A stretch of DNA of 64,000 nucleotides from Dialister sp900541485 (GTDB lineage Bacteria; Bacillota; Negativicutes; Veillonellales; Dialisteraceae), in assembly GCA_965119665.1 (NCBI GenBank), contig OZ221974.1:930001-994000 (forward strand). The letters are read 5' to 3'. Shown here piece by piece: positions 41,535-50,973 of this stretch. The position numbers were made by a program, and so were the translations under genes. The stretch's first letter is position 1. Each line of letters opens with the position of its first letter. The notes under the pieces were generated by a model, which saw only the letters and a program-made list of their open reading frames with translations, had not been told where the DNA came from and ran no database searches.

Positions 41535-42455
41535 AAGTATTCTGACGTGTGTACGCAAGCTTACCCCTTTCGCCTCGCTTAGCTCGGCACTTCCCCCGTA
41601 AGCGGGGGCAGCTGACGATTAAGGAAGAAAGAAATTATAGTTTTAAAATATTTGTATATACGAAATTATGTGTACCCTATGCCGGATTCTTCGCTCCTTC
41701 TCACATACTGCTTTAAATATTTATCATCATTCCGGTTCTGCCCACCGCTCAAGAATGACGGCTCGGGTGAATCGCGTTTTAGAAGGCAGTAAATTATGTG
41801 TACCCTATGCCGGATTCTTACCGCTCCCGTTGGTCGGGTATGGCGTCTCATTGCATTTTAGCGTCGCTCCGCTCCTAAAAATACAATTCGCTTGCCACCG
41901 AGTTCGGGGGAAGCTGACGCTAAGGAAAAAGCATTCATAGTTTTAAAATACTTATATATACGCCTTTAACGATATCCTTTGCCGGATTCTTCGCTATGAG
42001 TCACATGATGTTTTTTCTCCATCGACATTCCGATTCTGTCCACCGCTCAAGAATGACGGCAGGGGTGAGCATTTTTCGAAAGGCAGTAAGTGACTTTTCG
42101 CTTAATAAGAGAAAGGATCCAAACCACGAGCCGTCCCCGAACACGGGGAAGGTGGCGGCGTTAGCCGTCGGAAGGGGCAAGTGTGAGCAGAAAAGGAAAA
42201 CAGTTTCTTACAAAACGGCATTACATACCTGCCTGTCATTCTTGAACGAAGTGAAGAATCTGGCAAGGGATACAGGTATTAAATCTTCTGTCTTGTGTAC
42301 GCAGACTTGCCCCTATCGCCTCGCAGGCTCAGCACTTCCCGGCCAAAGGCGAAGCGTCTCATTGCGTTTTCGCGTCGCTATGCTCCTAAAAACACAATTC
42401 GCTTGCCACCGAGTTCGGGGGAAGCTGACGACTAAGGAAAAAGTATTTCTTTCAT
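41535..42455. repeat. Dispersed intergenic repeat, large composite array
   Basis: At least three copies of family modules in mixed orientation: 'ACCGCTCCCGTTGGTCGGGT', 'CCGGATTCTTCGCT', 'ACCGCTCAAGAATGACGGC', 'GTCATTCTTGAACGAAGTGA' and 'CTTGCCACCGAGTTCGGGGG'. Open frames across it lack ribosome sites. Confidence 0.85.
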
Positions 42456-42661
42456 AGGCAGCCTTGTCTTTTTATAGGACAAAGCTTTTTATTTGAAAAA
42501 ATTTACCTTTTTTTAACAAAATAAACAATTTGTATAAAAACAAGAACGTTCCTGTGAATTTCTAATCTATAATTTTCCGAATCTATACAAAAATTTGCCA
42601 TAAATTTGGTAAATCCTCTGTACATTAAATGATAGCTTAGTCGTTCTTAGGAGGATGCGAT

Positions 42662-44506
42662 ATGAAAAAAAGTCAGAAAAAAGCTCTTGTATGCGGTATG
42701 TTGGCTTGTATGGCCGTCATGGGAAATATGACAGGTATTTCTGCAGCCGATATCCGGATTTTACCGGTGGATACAGCGAAATTTTGGGCAGGGGCCCGTT
42801 TTGATTTCGATGTGGAAGTGGAAGCCGGAAAAAATCTCGGAAATGTGACGATTGATATTAACGGCGTTCCTGCAGAAAAGGTATTTGGCAAGTCTCTCGT
42901 GAAAAAAGATCTCGGTAACGGGGTGATCTCTTTCCGGGCGGATGATGTGACGTTCAAAAATCCGGGTAAGGTTTCCGTCTCCGTAAAAGCTGTTGAAAAT
43001 GGCCGGGTCTATGCATCAAAAGCAGATTATTCCGTGGTTTCGGAAAAGGCATTAAAGAAAGCAAAGAATGTCATTTTGTTTATCGGTGACGGCATGTCTC
43101 TCCAGGCCCGGGAAATCGCCCGTATTCTTTCCAAGGGACAGACAAACGGAAAATTCAATGACTGGCTTGCTATGGAGAAGCTTGAGCATAATGCGGTCAT
43201 CACGACGAGCGGATATGATTCTCTGGTGACGGATTCCGCCAATTCGGCTTCTGCCTATGCAACGGGGCATAAGTCGGTGGTGAATGCGATGGGTGTGTAT
43301 GAAGATTCGACAAAAGATCCTTTTGATGATCCGAAGGTAGAAAATATTTCAGAAATCGTGAAAAGAACAAGGGGCATGTCGGTAGGTCTTGTAACTACAG
43401 CGGAATCAACGGATGCCACGCCGGCCGCCATGATCGGTCATACCCGCCGCCGTGCCAACCAGGATTATCTGGCGAAAGATTATCTGGAAGATTATCACCG
43501 CCCGGATGTCATTCTCGGAGGCGGTTCTTCCCGGTATATCCCGAAAACTCTTCCCGGCTCGAAGCGTAAGGATAATGTGAATGTTATTGAGGAATTTAAG
43601 AAAAAAGGATATACTTTTGTTTCTACCGGCGCCGAGCTTGCGAAAGCACCGTCGGATAAACCGATTCTCGGTCTTTTCCATACATCGACGATGAATGTAT
43701 ATATTGACAGAGAAATGCTGAAAAATCCGAAGGTTTTGAAAAATTTCCCGGATCAGCCGAATCTGGTGGACATGACGAAAAAAACACTGGACATTTTATC
43801 GAAAAATAAAAACGGTTTTTTTGCCATGATCGAAGGGGCTTCTATTGATAAACAACTTCATGTCATGGACTGGCAGAGAGCAGCTTATGATACCATCGAA
43901 TTTGATAAGGCGATTGAATATGCGCGTAACTGGAGTTTGAAGCGCGGTGACGATACACTTATCATTGTTCTTGCCGATCATTCCCACGGTGTTTCTATTA
44001 GCGGTACTTACCATGAAAGAGACGGTAAGAAAGGAACGGAGGCGGTCCGTATTTATGCAGACTCCATATTCCCGACCTTTAAAGATGCCGACGGCGACGG
44101 GTTCCCTGAAAATCCCGACCCGGATGTAACGCTGGCTGTGCAGTATGCAAACCATCCGAGCCACTATGAAAATTACCGCTTTATGAAGGTGCCGACTCCG
44201 CCGGCTCTTTCTGTGACGGAAACGACGGAGGAAGCAATGAAAAACGGTGACAAGGTAGAATACCACACTGTATCGAAATCAAGCTCAAAAGCAAACCCCG
44301 ACCGTATTCCTGCAGGAGGCAAAAAAGAGCTTTCTCCGGCAAATATTCCGCTCTCCGATCCGCAAGAGGTTCATTCCGCAGACGATATTCTCCTCAATGC
44401 CGGCGGCCCGGGATCTGAATATTTCCACGGTATGATGGATAATACGGAAGTATTCTTCGGTATACTCCGCGCCCTCGGGATTGACGGAAATAAAAACGGG
44501 AAATGA
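42662..44506 (+). CDS. phoA: Alkaline phosphatase with an N-terminal accessory domain
   Basis: A 614-residue secreted enzyme. Signal peptide 1-29 (cleaved after ISAA), then a beta-rich domain of about 95 residues (31-126) absent from E. coli PhoA, then the catalytic domain: metal ligand Asp143 in FIGDGMS, nucleophile Ser192 in TDSANSASAYATGHKS, ESTDATPAAMIGHT, ADHSHG and other metal-binding His/Asp motifs. It would release phosphate from monoesters in the periplasm using two zinc and one magnesium ion. AGGAGG lies 7 bases before the ATG. It is the first gene of a four-gene operon that encodes an ABC transporter. Confidence 0.94.
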   Translation: MKKSQKKALVCGMLACMAVMGNMTGISAADIRILPVDTAKFWAGARFDFDVEVEAGKNLGNVTIDINGVPAEKVFGKSLVKKDLGNGVISFRADDVTFKNPGKVSVSVKAVENGRVYASKADYSVVSEKALKKAKNVILFIGDGMSLQAREIARILSKGQTNGKFNDWLAMEKLEHNAVITTSGYDSLVTDSANSASAYATGHKSVVNAMGVYEDSTKDPFDDPKVENISEIVKRTRGMSVGLVTTAESTDATPAAMIGHTRRRANQDYLAKDYLEDYHRPDVILGGGSSRYIPKTLPGSKRKDNVNVIEEFKKKGYTFVSTGAELAKAPSDKPILGLFHTSTMNVYIDREMLKNPKVLKNFPDQPNLVDMTKKTLDILSKNKNGFFAMIEGASIDKQLHVMDWQRAAYDTIEFDKAIEYARNWSLKRGDDTLIIVLADHSHGVSISGTYHERDGKKGTEAVRIYADSIFPTFKDADGDGFPENPDPDVTLAVQYANHPSHYENYRFMKVPTPPALSVTETTEEAMKNGDKVEYHTVSKSSSKANPDRIPAGGKKELSPANIPLSDPQEVHSADDILLNAGGPGSEYFHGMMDNTEVFFGILRALGIDGNKNGK

Positions 44507-44949
44507 TTTTCCTCGTAAAAAAATTTATTCTCTTTTTGGGAATCATTTTATCCCTCATGCCGGCAGACACGGTGTTCGCTGCAGAGAGCCTCGGATTTGA
44601 TGAAATGTATTCGGGCTGGTCCGGCGGGGCTCTTGTTCTTTCAGATAAACTGAAAAGTTTGGAGGGGCAGGAAGTGACGGTCACAGGATACATGGCACCG
44701 CCGCTCACACCGACGATTCGTTTTTTTGTACTCACCGAAGTGCCTATGTCAATCTGTCCGTTCTGCAGCAGTGATGCCGACTGGCCGGATAATATTATCG
44801 TCGTCAAAGTGGAAGATCCGGTCACGGCACTTCCTTATGACGCCCCTATTTCTGTGACAGGGTCTCTTGAAATCGGGAGCGAATCTGATGAAGAAACAGG
44901 TTTTGTAAGCCAGCTGAGAATCCGTGCCCGTGATATTTCTACACTCTGA
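44503..44949 (+). CDS. Secreted OB-fold-like protein (DUF3299-like)
   Basis: A 148-residue exported protein (signal peptide about 1-26, ending TVFAAE). The mature part LKSLEGQEVTVTGYMAPPLTP...RFFVLTEVPMSICPFCSSDADWP resembles the DUF3299-type OB-fold proteins that accompany LolD/FtsX-type ABC genes in metal-related operons; CPFC could bind metal or be redox active. ATGA overlap with the phosphatase stop and 15 bases to the ATPase gene show one operon. Role is inferred. Confidence 0.75.
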   Translation: MIFLVKKFILFLGIILSLMPADTVFAAESLGFDEMYSGWSGGALVLSDKLKSLEGQEVTVTGYMAPPLTPTIRFFVLTEVPMSICPFCSSDADWPDNIIVVKVEDPVTALPYDAPISVTGSLEIGSESDEETGFVSQLRIRARDISTL

Positions 44950-44964
44950 AAAAAGGAGCATGCT

Positions 44965-45630
44965 TTGATTGAAGTGAAAAATCTCATCCGTACTTTTTCT
45001 GATGCACCCGGTCATGTGGTGCAGGCTCTTGCGGTCAAAGAGTTTACACTTGGGAAAGGTGAAAAAACGGCGCTTACAGGCCCGTCAGGGAGTGGAAAAA
45101 CGACATTTCTCCATTGCCTTTCCGCTCTTTTATCGCCTACATCGGGGACAATCTCCGTTGACGGGAAAAATATGGACGACATGACAGAGAAAGAAAAACA
45201 GACCTGGCGTGCCGCTTGTGTGGGTTATATTTTCCAGAAAGCACTCTTAATTCCCTACCTCACCGTTGCGGAAAATATTGCACTTGCCGCAGAAATGGCA
45301 GGAAAGAAAAAAGAGAAAAAGGAAATAGATACATGGCTCGGGAAAGTGGGACTTGCCGGCTATGGCGGCAGAAAACCGGCCGGGCTTTCCGGCGGCGAAC
45401 AGCAGCGGGTCTCCTTTCTCAGAGCGATTATCAAAGAACCGCTCCTGATTCTGGCCGACGAACCGACTGCCGCCCTTGATAAAGAAAATAGCCGTATCCT
45501 TATGGATTTGCTTTTGGATTACCACGAAACAAGGGCATGCATGCTTCTCTGTGCCAGCCATGATCCGGCGGTGCAGGAACGATTCCCCCACAAGTTTCCC
45601 TTGGAAAGAGGGCATGCCTTATGTACCTGA
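44965..45630 (+). CDS. LolD/MacB-type ABC transporter ATPase
   Basis: A 221-residue ATPase beginning at TTG (44965) with AAAGGAG 9 bases upstream; the nearer ATG is out of frame. Walker A GPSGSGKTT (38-46), signature LSGGEQQRVSFLRA, Walker B LLILADEPTAALD. This subfamily works with FtsX-fold permeases, usually in mechanotransmission or envelope transport rather than simple import. The 3' end overlaps the permease by 10 bases. Confidence 0.92.
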   Translation: MIEVKNLIRTFSDAPGHVVQALAVKEFTLGKGEKTALTGPSGSGKTTFLHCLSALLSPTSGTISVDGKNMDDMTEKEKQTWRAACVGYIFQKALLIPYLTVAENIALAAEMAGKKKEKKEIDTWLGKVGLAGYGGRKPAGLSGGEQQRVSFLRAIIKEPLLILADEPTAALDKENSRILMDLLLDYHETRACMLLCASHDPAVQERFPHKFPLERGHALCT

Positions 45631-46799
45631 AACTTGCTTTTTTATCCCTCTGGCGCCGCCCTCTCCGCCAGGGCATTGTTCTTGTGCTTATTGCGCTTGC
45701 CACGGCACTCCCCGTTTTTCTTCTCCAAATGACAGGCGGGCTGTACCGTGGAATTAACCGAGCCGTCGAGCCCTTTCCTGTTCTTGCAGGTGCGAAAGGA
45801 TCGGCCTATCAGCTCGTGCTGAATACGGTATTTCTTAAGGACCGTCCTTTAGAGAATATTTCCTATGAAACGGTGGACAAACTTAGAAAAAGCGGAAAAG
45901 CGAAAGCCGTCTATCCTCTTGCTTTCGGAGATAATTACCGGGGATTTCCAATTATCGGCGTAGAAAAAGAGATATTCCAATACAAGCCGAACCGGAAAAA
46001 AGATCCCTGGCTTACCGTAAAAACAGGAAAAAGCTTTTCGGAAAAAAGGGAAGTCGTTCTCGGTAGCGAAGCCGCCCGGCTTTCCGGTCTCCGCATAGGC
46101 GACACTTTCCATTCGATCCACGGCATGGCGGTTGCAGGGAAAAAACATGGAGAGGAAAATAAAGTTGCAGGAATTCTGGCGCCCTGCGGCGGTCCTTACG
46201 ATGCCGCCATATTTACGGATATCCGTGACGTCTGGGAAGCCCATCATATCCCGGCGTGGGAACAAAAAGGCGATGTTACTGCCGTATTGATCCAACCCGA
46301 AGGATATAAAGAAGCCCTGCAGCTCTTGGCAGCATATCAGAGAAATAAAGAAATACAGCTTCTCTTTCCCTCCCAGCCCGTGATTTCCCTCTACCATACC
46401 GTAGGACAAAGCAAAGAATTCTGGAAAATCCTTATTTCCTTTCTCCTCATACTCTCTCTTCTCATGACTCTCCTCATCATGTATTGGAGCGGAAAAAGCA
46501 GAATTCGCGAATTTGCCCTTCTCAAAGCCCTGGGAGCAGGCGGAGGGGATATCACGAAAATGATTCTCTGGGAGCAGGCACTTCTTCTCCTGGCAGGCTC
46601 GGCGTCAGGCTGGATTTGTGCTTGGGCTGCGGTTTGTCTTACGGCCTCAGTCATCTCCCAAAAAACAGCAATTGTCATGGATACAACTCCCTTGTGGGAA
46701 GGACTCCTGATTATTCCTGCCATGACAATAGCCGGAACGGCGGCAGCCCTCATTCCCGCCAAGCTAATCAAAAATAAAGAACTCTCCTCTTACTTATAA
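45621..46799 (+). CDS. FtsX-family ABC transporter permease
   Basis: A 392-residue membrane protein with one N-terminal membrane segment (about 18-36), a periplasmic domain (about 40-265) and three C-terminal segments (from about 270, then 315 and 355) carrying the FtsX loop REFALLKALGAGGGDI. With the preceding ATPase it forms a MacB/LolCDE-type complex. The partner phosphatase and OB-fold protein suggest a job in metal loading or release of an envelope factor; unproven. Confidence 0.9.
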   Translation: MYLKLAFLSLWRRPLRQGIVLVLIALATALPVFLLQMTGGLYRGINRAVEPFPVLAGAKGSAYQLVLNTVFLKDRPLENISYETVDKLRKSGKAKAVYPLAFGDNYRGFPIIGVEKEIFQYKPNRKKDPWLTVKTGKSFSEKREVVLGSEAARLSGLRIGDTFHSIHGMAVAGKKHGEENKVAGILAPCGGPYDAAIFTDIRDVWEAHHIPAWEQKGDVTAVLIQPEGYKEALQLLAAYQRNKEIQLLFPSQPVISLYHTVGQSKEFWKILISFLLILSLLMTLLIMYWSGKSRIREFALLKALGAGGGDITKMILWEQALLLLAGSASGWICAWAAVCLTASVISQKTAIVMDTTPLWEGLLIIPAMTIAGTAAALIPAKLIKNKELSSYL

Positions 46800-46807
46800 A
46801 AACAAAA

Positions 46808-46836
46808 AGCTCTGCTCTCCCGAGCAGGGTTTTAAC
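46808..46836 (+). terminator. Terminator of the phosphatase-ABC operon
   Basis: CTGCTC and GAGCAG arms around TCCC, followed by GGTTTT; short T-run. Confidence 0.6.
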
Positions 46837-46864
46837 GTGAAAATCAAGAAAAGAGAAAATCAAA

Positions 46865-46997
46865 AAACAGAAATAAGGAAATGACGCACACAAAAAAGTC
46901 GTTTTCGATTGTTGGTAAATAAGAAAAATCAGTAAATATGAAGATGTCCCTGCTTGCCTCCGAGTTCGGTGGAAGCTGACACTAAGGAAAAAGAAAA
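46865..46997. repeat. Dispersed intergenic repeat
   Basis: Contains the 'ACGCACACAAAAAAGTCGTT' module (shared with 56098-56118) and the 'CTTGCCTCCGAGTTCGGTGG' / 'ACACTAAGGAAAAAG' end module. Confidence 0.75.
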
Positions 46998-47062
46998 TAT
47001 AGTTTATGTAAACAGGATATTTACCCTGCATGGTTAGAAAAAAATTAAAATTTCTTTTCCTA

Positions 47063-47091
47063 TTGCATATTTCATTGCCGGGTCGTATAAT
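47063..47091 (+). promoter_or_regulatory. Promoter of the first glycine-riboswitch transcript
   Basis: TTGCAT (47063-47068) and TATAAT (47086-47091) with 17-base spacer, 29 bases before the aptamer. Confidence 0.7.
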
Positions 47092-47119
47092 TTAATCCAT
47101 AAATTCATATCGGTGGATG

Positions 47120-47288
47120 ATGCGTATAGGAGAAAGCCCTTGGGCTTACCGTAGGAGTAAAACTCTCAGGTGTTCCTTTCGGAACGGTACCATATGCGGA
47201 CACACTCTGGAGAGTCCCGCGGGTTTTCCCGGCGGGCGCCGAAGGTGTAAGGACGTAAGTCCCAATCTCTCAGGCAAAAGGACAGAGC
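47120..47288 (+). ncRNA. Tandem glycine riboswitch 1
   Basis: Two aptamers in series. Aptamer 1 (about 47122-47200) has AGGAGAAAG, CCGTAGGAGTAA, AACTCTCAGGTG and GCGGAC. Aptamer 2 (about 47205-47287) has CTCTGGAGAG, GCCGAAGGTGTAA, AATCTCTCAGGCAAAAGGAC and closing CAGAG. A hairpin-plus-T-run follows at 47350-47373. It should switch the downstream alanine/glycine carrier on or off in response to glycine. Confidence 0.93.
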
Positions 47289-47349
47289 ATAAAGAACATG
47301 ATTTTTTATATTTCATGGAATCCCTTTATCTATTTCCGACTCCGGAGTT

Positions 47350-47373
47350 TCGGCTTTGTGAGCCGGTTTTTTA
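47350..47373 (+). terminator. Expression-platform terminator of glycine riboswitch 1
   Basis: CGGCT-TTGTG-AGCCG followed by GTTTTTT, 26 bases before the carrier start codon. Confidence 0.7.
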
Positions 47374-47398
47374 TTTCTGATTTTAAGGGAGGATTTTT

Positions 47399-48766
47399 AT
47401 GGATTTTGTGGCATTGTTGAATGAGATTGACAGCTTCATCTGGGGACCGCCCCTTTTGATTCTTCTTGTCGGGACGGGTATCTGGCTGACGATTCGTTTG
47501 CAGCTTCTCCAGATTTTCCGCCTTCCCGAGGCATTGGGCCTTATTTTCAGGGCAAAGAATGCGGGACACGGCGATATTGACAGTTTCAAAGCTCTTTGTA
47601 CCGCCCTTTCCGCAACGGTCGGAACGGGAAATATCGTCGGCGTGGCGACAGCTATCCATGCAGGCGGTCCCGGTGCGATTTTCTGGATGTGGATGGCCGC
47701 TTTCTTCGGAATGGCGACAAAGTATGCGGAAGGTCTTTTGGCAGTCAAGTACCGTGAGACCGATGAAAAAGGAGAAATTGCAGGCGGCCCGATGTATTAC
47801 ATCAAAAACGGTATGGGCGAAAAGTATAAATGGCTGGGTACGCTCTTTGCTATTTTCGGTGTCGGTGTCGCTTATTTCGGTATCGGTACTTTTGCACAGG
47901 TCAATGCAATTGTGGATATTACAAAAATGACGATCGGTGTCGATCCTATGTGGACGGCGGCAGTATTAACGATTTTTGTGGCAGCCATTACCTTGGGCGG
48001 GCTTCAGTCGATTGCAGCGGCAGCGAGCAAAATCGTGCCGGCTATGGCAGTGATTTATTTCCTTTCCACCATCGGCGTTCTCATCGTATTTGCCGATCAG
48101 GTGCCTGCAGCTGTCATGACGATTATTGAAAGTGCCTTCACTCCCACAGCCGCTGCCGGCGGATTCTTGGGTGCAACGGTCATGATGGCCATCCGTAACG
48201 GTGTGGCAAGAGGTGTATTCTCCAATGAATCGGGTCTCGGATCCGCTCCGATTGTAGCGGCTGCGGCAAAGACGAAATGGCCGGCCGAACAGGGTCTGAT
48301 TTCCATGACAGGCACATTTATTGATACGATTATCATTTGTACCCTCACAGGGCTGACTCTTGTCGTGACAGGCGCATGGTGCGGTATGGAAAACGGTGCG
48401 GCTCTTACGAATGTGGCGTTCACTTCCGCATTCCCCGCATTTGGCGGATACATGCTCATGGTGGGACTGGTGCTCTTTGCTTTCACCACCATTCTCGGCT
48501 GGAATTACTACGGCGAACGTTGCATTATCTATCTCATGGGCGTCAAAGGCGTTCTTCCCTACCGTGTGATTTTCATTCTTCTCATTGCGAGCGGTGCATT
48601 CCTCAAGCTCGAAGCTATCTGGATTCTTGCAGATATCGTAAACGGCCTCATGGCGATTCCGAACCTGATTGCCCTTCTCTTCCTCTCTGGGGTTTGTGTC
48701 CGGGAAACGAAGAAATACAGGGATCACTTGAAAACAGGAAAGTCTTATGAGGAATATGAAGACTGA
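47399..48766 (+). CDS. Alanine/glycine:cation symporter (AGCS family)
   Basis: A 455-residue carrier with about 11 membrane segments. Family stretches: FKALCTALSATVGTGNIVGV, GGPGAIFWMWMAAFFGMATKYAEG, AGGPMYYI, NESGLGSAPIVAAAAKT and FTTILGWNYYGERC. It takes up alanine or glycine with Na+ or H+. GGGAGG 8 bases before ATG. Controlled by the glycine riboswitch directly upstream. A paralogue with the same control lies at 61981. Confidence 0.95.
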   Translation: MDFVALLNEIDSFIWGPPLLILLVGTGIWLTIRLQLLQIFRLPEALGLIFRAKNAGHGDIDSFKALCTALSATVGTGNIVGVATAIHAGGPGAIFWMWMAAFFGMATKYAEGLLAVKYRETDEKGEIAGGPMYYIKNGMGEKYKWLGTLFAIFGVGVAYFGIGTFAQVNAIVDITKMTIGVDPMWTAAVLTIFVAAITLGGLQSIAAAASKIVPAMAVIYFLSTIGVLIVFADQVPAAVMTIIESAFTPTAAAGGFLGATVMMAIRNGVARGVFSNESGLGSAPIVAAAAKTKWPAEQGLISMTGTFIDTIIICTLTGLTLVVTGAWCGMENGAALTNVAFTSAFPAFGGYMLMVGLVLFAFTTILGWNYYGERCIIYLMGVKGVLPYRVIFILLIASGAFLKLEAIWILADIVNGLMAIPNLIALLFLSGVCVRETKKYRDHLKTGKSYEEYED

Positions 48767-48787
48767 TTCATAAAATATCCCTGAAAA

Positions 48788-48818
48788 CAGCCGCTGTCTG
48801 AAAAGACGGCGGTTTTTT
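48788..48818 (+). terminator. Terminator of the first AGCS gene
   Basis: CCGCTGTCT and AGACGGCGG arms, GAAA loop, then TTTTTT. Confidence 0.85.
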
Positions 48819-48823
48819 GCGTA

Positions 48824-48852
48824 TAAAAAACGCTCCCGTGGAAAGGAGCGTC
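48824..48852 (-). terminator. Terminator of the DASS carrier gene
   Basis: On the minus strand GACGCTCC / GGAGCGTT arms, then TTTT. Confidence 0.85.
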
Positions 48853-48866
48853 TGTAGGAAATATTA

Positions 48867-50276
48867 TTACCAACCGTTGAAAAGAGGGAAAAATTTCATA
48901 CAGAAGAAACAGGTACAAGTGACGGTACACCAGGTGATGACCGTCAGTTTCAGTCCTTCCCGCATTTGAGCCGCCGCGTTCAGGCCGTAGCCGACGGGAA
49001 TGGCTCTCGTGCTGACGGGAAGCACATAGGCACAGCAGGAAGATACGACGGCGGCGAGCAGATAGGGAAAAGGAGAAATCCCGAGAGCTTCGGTAATGCC
49101 CAGTGTAACGGGAATACTGATGGAAACGGCCGCCGTATTACTTGAAAGTTCCGTCATGCACACGGAGAAGAGGCAGAAGGCGCCCATGAGGAAAATTCCG
49201 TCATGGAGCGGATAGTGGGAAATGATTGCCGCCATTTGCTTGACCGCTTCCGTTTCAATGACAAGACGGCCCAGAGCGAGACCGCTGGCAAAAAGGAAAA
49301 TCATGCCCCACATGACGTGGCTTTCCGCATATTTCCATGTCAGCATGACCTTGCCGTTTTCATCTTTCAAAAAGAACATGAGAAGTCCGCAGAAAAAGAA
49401 AATATAAGCCGGTTTCATCGCAGGAAGCAGATCGGCAAAAAGCGGACGGATAAAGGCGAGAGACGTGGAAAGAACGAAAAGGAAAAGCCCGATTTTTTCG
49501 CCCCGTTTCATATTTCCGAATGAGGCATACATGGAAAGGAAATATTCCTTCGTCCCCGCCAGGTATTTCACAGGTACGGGCAAAAGCCAGAGGAAAATAA
49601 GATTCACTAAAAAGATAACGGACAGGACGGGAAGAAAACGGATCACCCAGTCGTAGTACATAAATTCCTGTCCCGACAGTTTTTCGAAATAAGAAATCGC
49701 CACCAGATTCGCGGAACTGCCGATAGGAGAACCGAGGCCGCCGATACCGCTCCCCCAACCGATGGCGAGAAGAATGGGAATAGCGGTTTTGCTTTGCTCG
49801 ATGTCCGTCTCGCCCACAAATTTCAGCATGGAAATGGCAATGGGGCAAAAAATGGAGGCCACCACCACATTGGGAAGAAAGACGGAAAGCACGGTAGACG
49901 CGAGAAACCAGACAAAGACCTGGTTTTTCATGGACGTCCCGATAAAGCAGAGCGCTTTGACGGAAATCCGCTGATCCAGTTTTGTGGTCGTCCAGGTCTG
50001 GCAAATCAGGTCGGAACCCAAAAGAAGAACCGCAATTTCCGAAAAATACTGGCTGAGTACATGGGTTCCCGGAATGAGGTCAAAAAAAGAATTGACCACA
50101 ATCGGAACAAAAGAGGTCACATAAATCGAGCAGGGCCGGAAAATCCACCAGAGCGCCATCCAGACAGCCGTCGCCAAAGCCGCCGCCGCCTTAAAGGTAA
50201 AAACAGACTGTAAAAAGAGCAATGCCGCCGCAAAAGCCAGCGGCCCGGAAAGCAAAGAAAGACGTTTAGACATCAT
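48867..50276 (-). CDS. DASS-family sodium:anion symporter (SLC13-like)
   Basis: A 469-residue polytopic carrier. The two sodium/substrate hairpin motifs are visible as GSPIGSSANLVA (about 190) and TELSSNTAAVSISIP (about 390). It would import dicarboxylates, tricarboxylates or sulfate with sodium. GAGG lies 5 bases before the first ATG and 8 before the second, so the start may be one codon later. The LysR regulator at 50974 is divergent but ~700 bases away across dispersed repeats. Confidence 0.9.
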   Translation of the reverse strand: MMSKRLSLLSGPLAFAAALLFLQSVFTFKAAAALATAVWMALWWIFRPCSIYVTSFVPIVVNSFFDLIPGTHVLSQYFSEIAVLLLGSDLICQTWTTTKLDQRISVKALCFIGTSMKNQVFVWFLASTVLSVFLPNVVVASIFCPIAISMLKFVGETDIEQSKTAIPILLAIGWGSGIGGLGSPIGSSANLVAISYFEKLSGQEFMYYDWVIRFLPVLSVIFLVNLIFLWLLPVPVKYLAGTKEYFLSMYASFGNMKRGEKIGLFLFVLSTSLAFIRPLFADLLPAMKPAYIFFFCGLLMFFLKDENGKVMLTWKYAESHVMWGMIFLFASGLALGRLVIETEAVKQMAAIISHYPLHDGIFLMGAFCLFSVCMTELSSNTAAVSISIPVTLGITEALGISPFPYLLAAVVSSCCAYVLPVSTRAIPVGYGLNAAAQMREGLKLTVITWCTVTCTCFFCMKFFPLFNGW

Positions 50277-50329
50277 GCAGCCTCTTTCTTATATAAAAAG
50301 AAAAATAAAGATGAGTAGTACCGGAAAAA

Positions 50330-50825
50330 CGATTTTGACCTGTGTACACACTTGCCCCTATCGCCTTGCATAGCCTGGCACTTCCAGCCAAAGGCAAAGC
50401 GTCTCATTGCGTTTTCGCGTCGCTATGCTCCTAAAAACACAATTCGCTTGCCACCGTGAGCGGGGGCAGCTGACACTGAGGAAAAAAGAATTCATAGTTT
50501 TTATATAAGTAAAAACAAAAAAATATCGAATTGACTCATACCAAAAAGCCGTCCCCGGACACGGGGAAGGTGTCAGCGGAGCTGACGGAAGGGGTAAGTT
50601 GGAGCAGATACAAAAAATGGTTTTTTACGGTATGGTATTGAATACTTGCCTGTCATTCTTGAACGAAGGAAAAATGCGGTTGGGAATATCGTTATAAAAA
50701 AGTACGGGAAAGAGTGATGGCAAGGGAACCATTTTTCGAGGAGCGGAGCGACGCTGTAAAAATGGGTGAAACGCCATACCCGACCAACGGGAGCGGTAAG
50801 AATCCGGGCAGAGCTTGCAAAATCT
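50330..50825. repeat. Dispersed intergenic repeat, two oppositely oriented copies
   Basis: First copy 50330-50500 ('GACCTGTGTACACACTTGCC' to 'CACTGAGGAAAAAAGAATTC'), second 50545-50825 with 'CCGTCCCCGGACACGGGG', 'GTCATTCTTGAACGAAGG', 'CGAGGAGCGGAGCGACGCTG' and 'CCCGACCAACGGGAGCGGTA'. Confidence 0.85.
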
Positions 50826-50943
50826 AAATGTTTTTTCCTGCGGCCCCCCGCCCTCTTGCCTTGCACCGGGGATATTTCTGTCCTCTCTATCTGTATTATA
50901 ATGAAAAAACTATCGTTGAAAAACTGTTATTTCTTGTTTATAC

Positions 50944-50961
50944 TACAAGTAAATACTTGTA
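50944..50961. promoter_or_regulatory. LysR-type operator-like palindrome
   Basis: TACAAGT-AAAT-ACTTGTA, an exact 7-base inverted repeat with a T-N-A frame, 12 bases upstream of the LysR start codon. Likely autoregulatory. Confidence 0.6.
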
Positions 50962-50973
50962 TCGGAGACGGCT

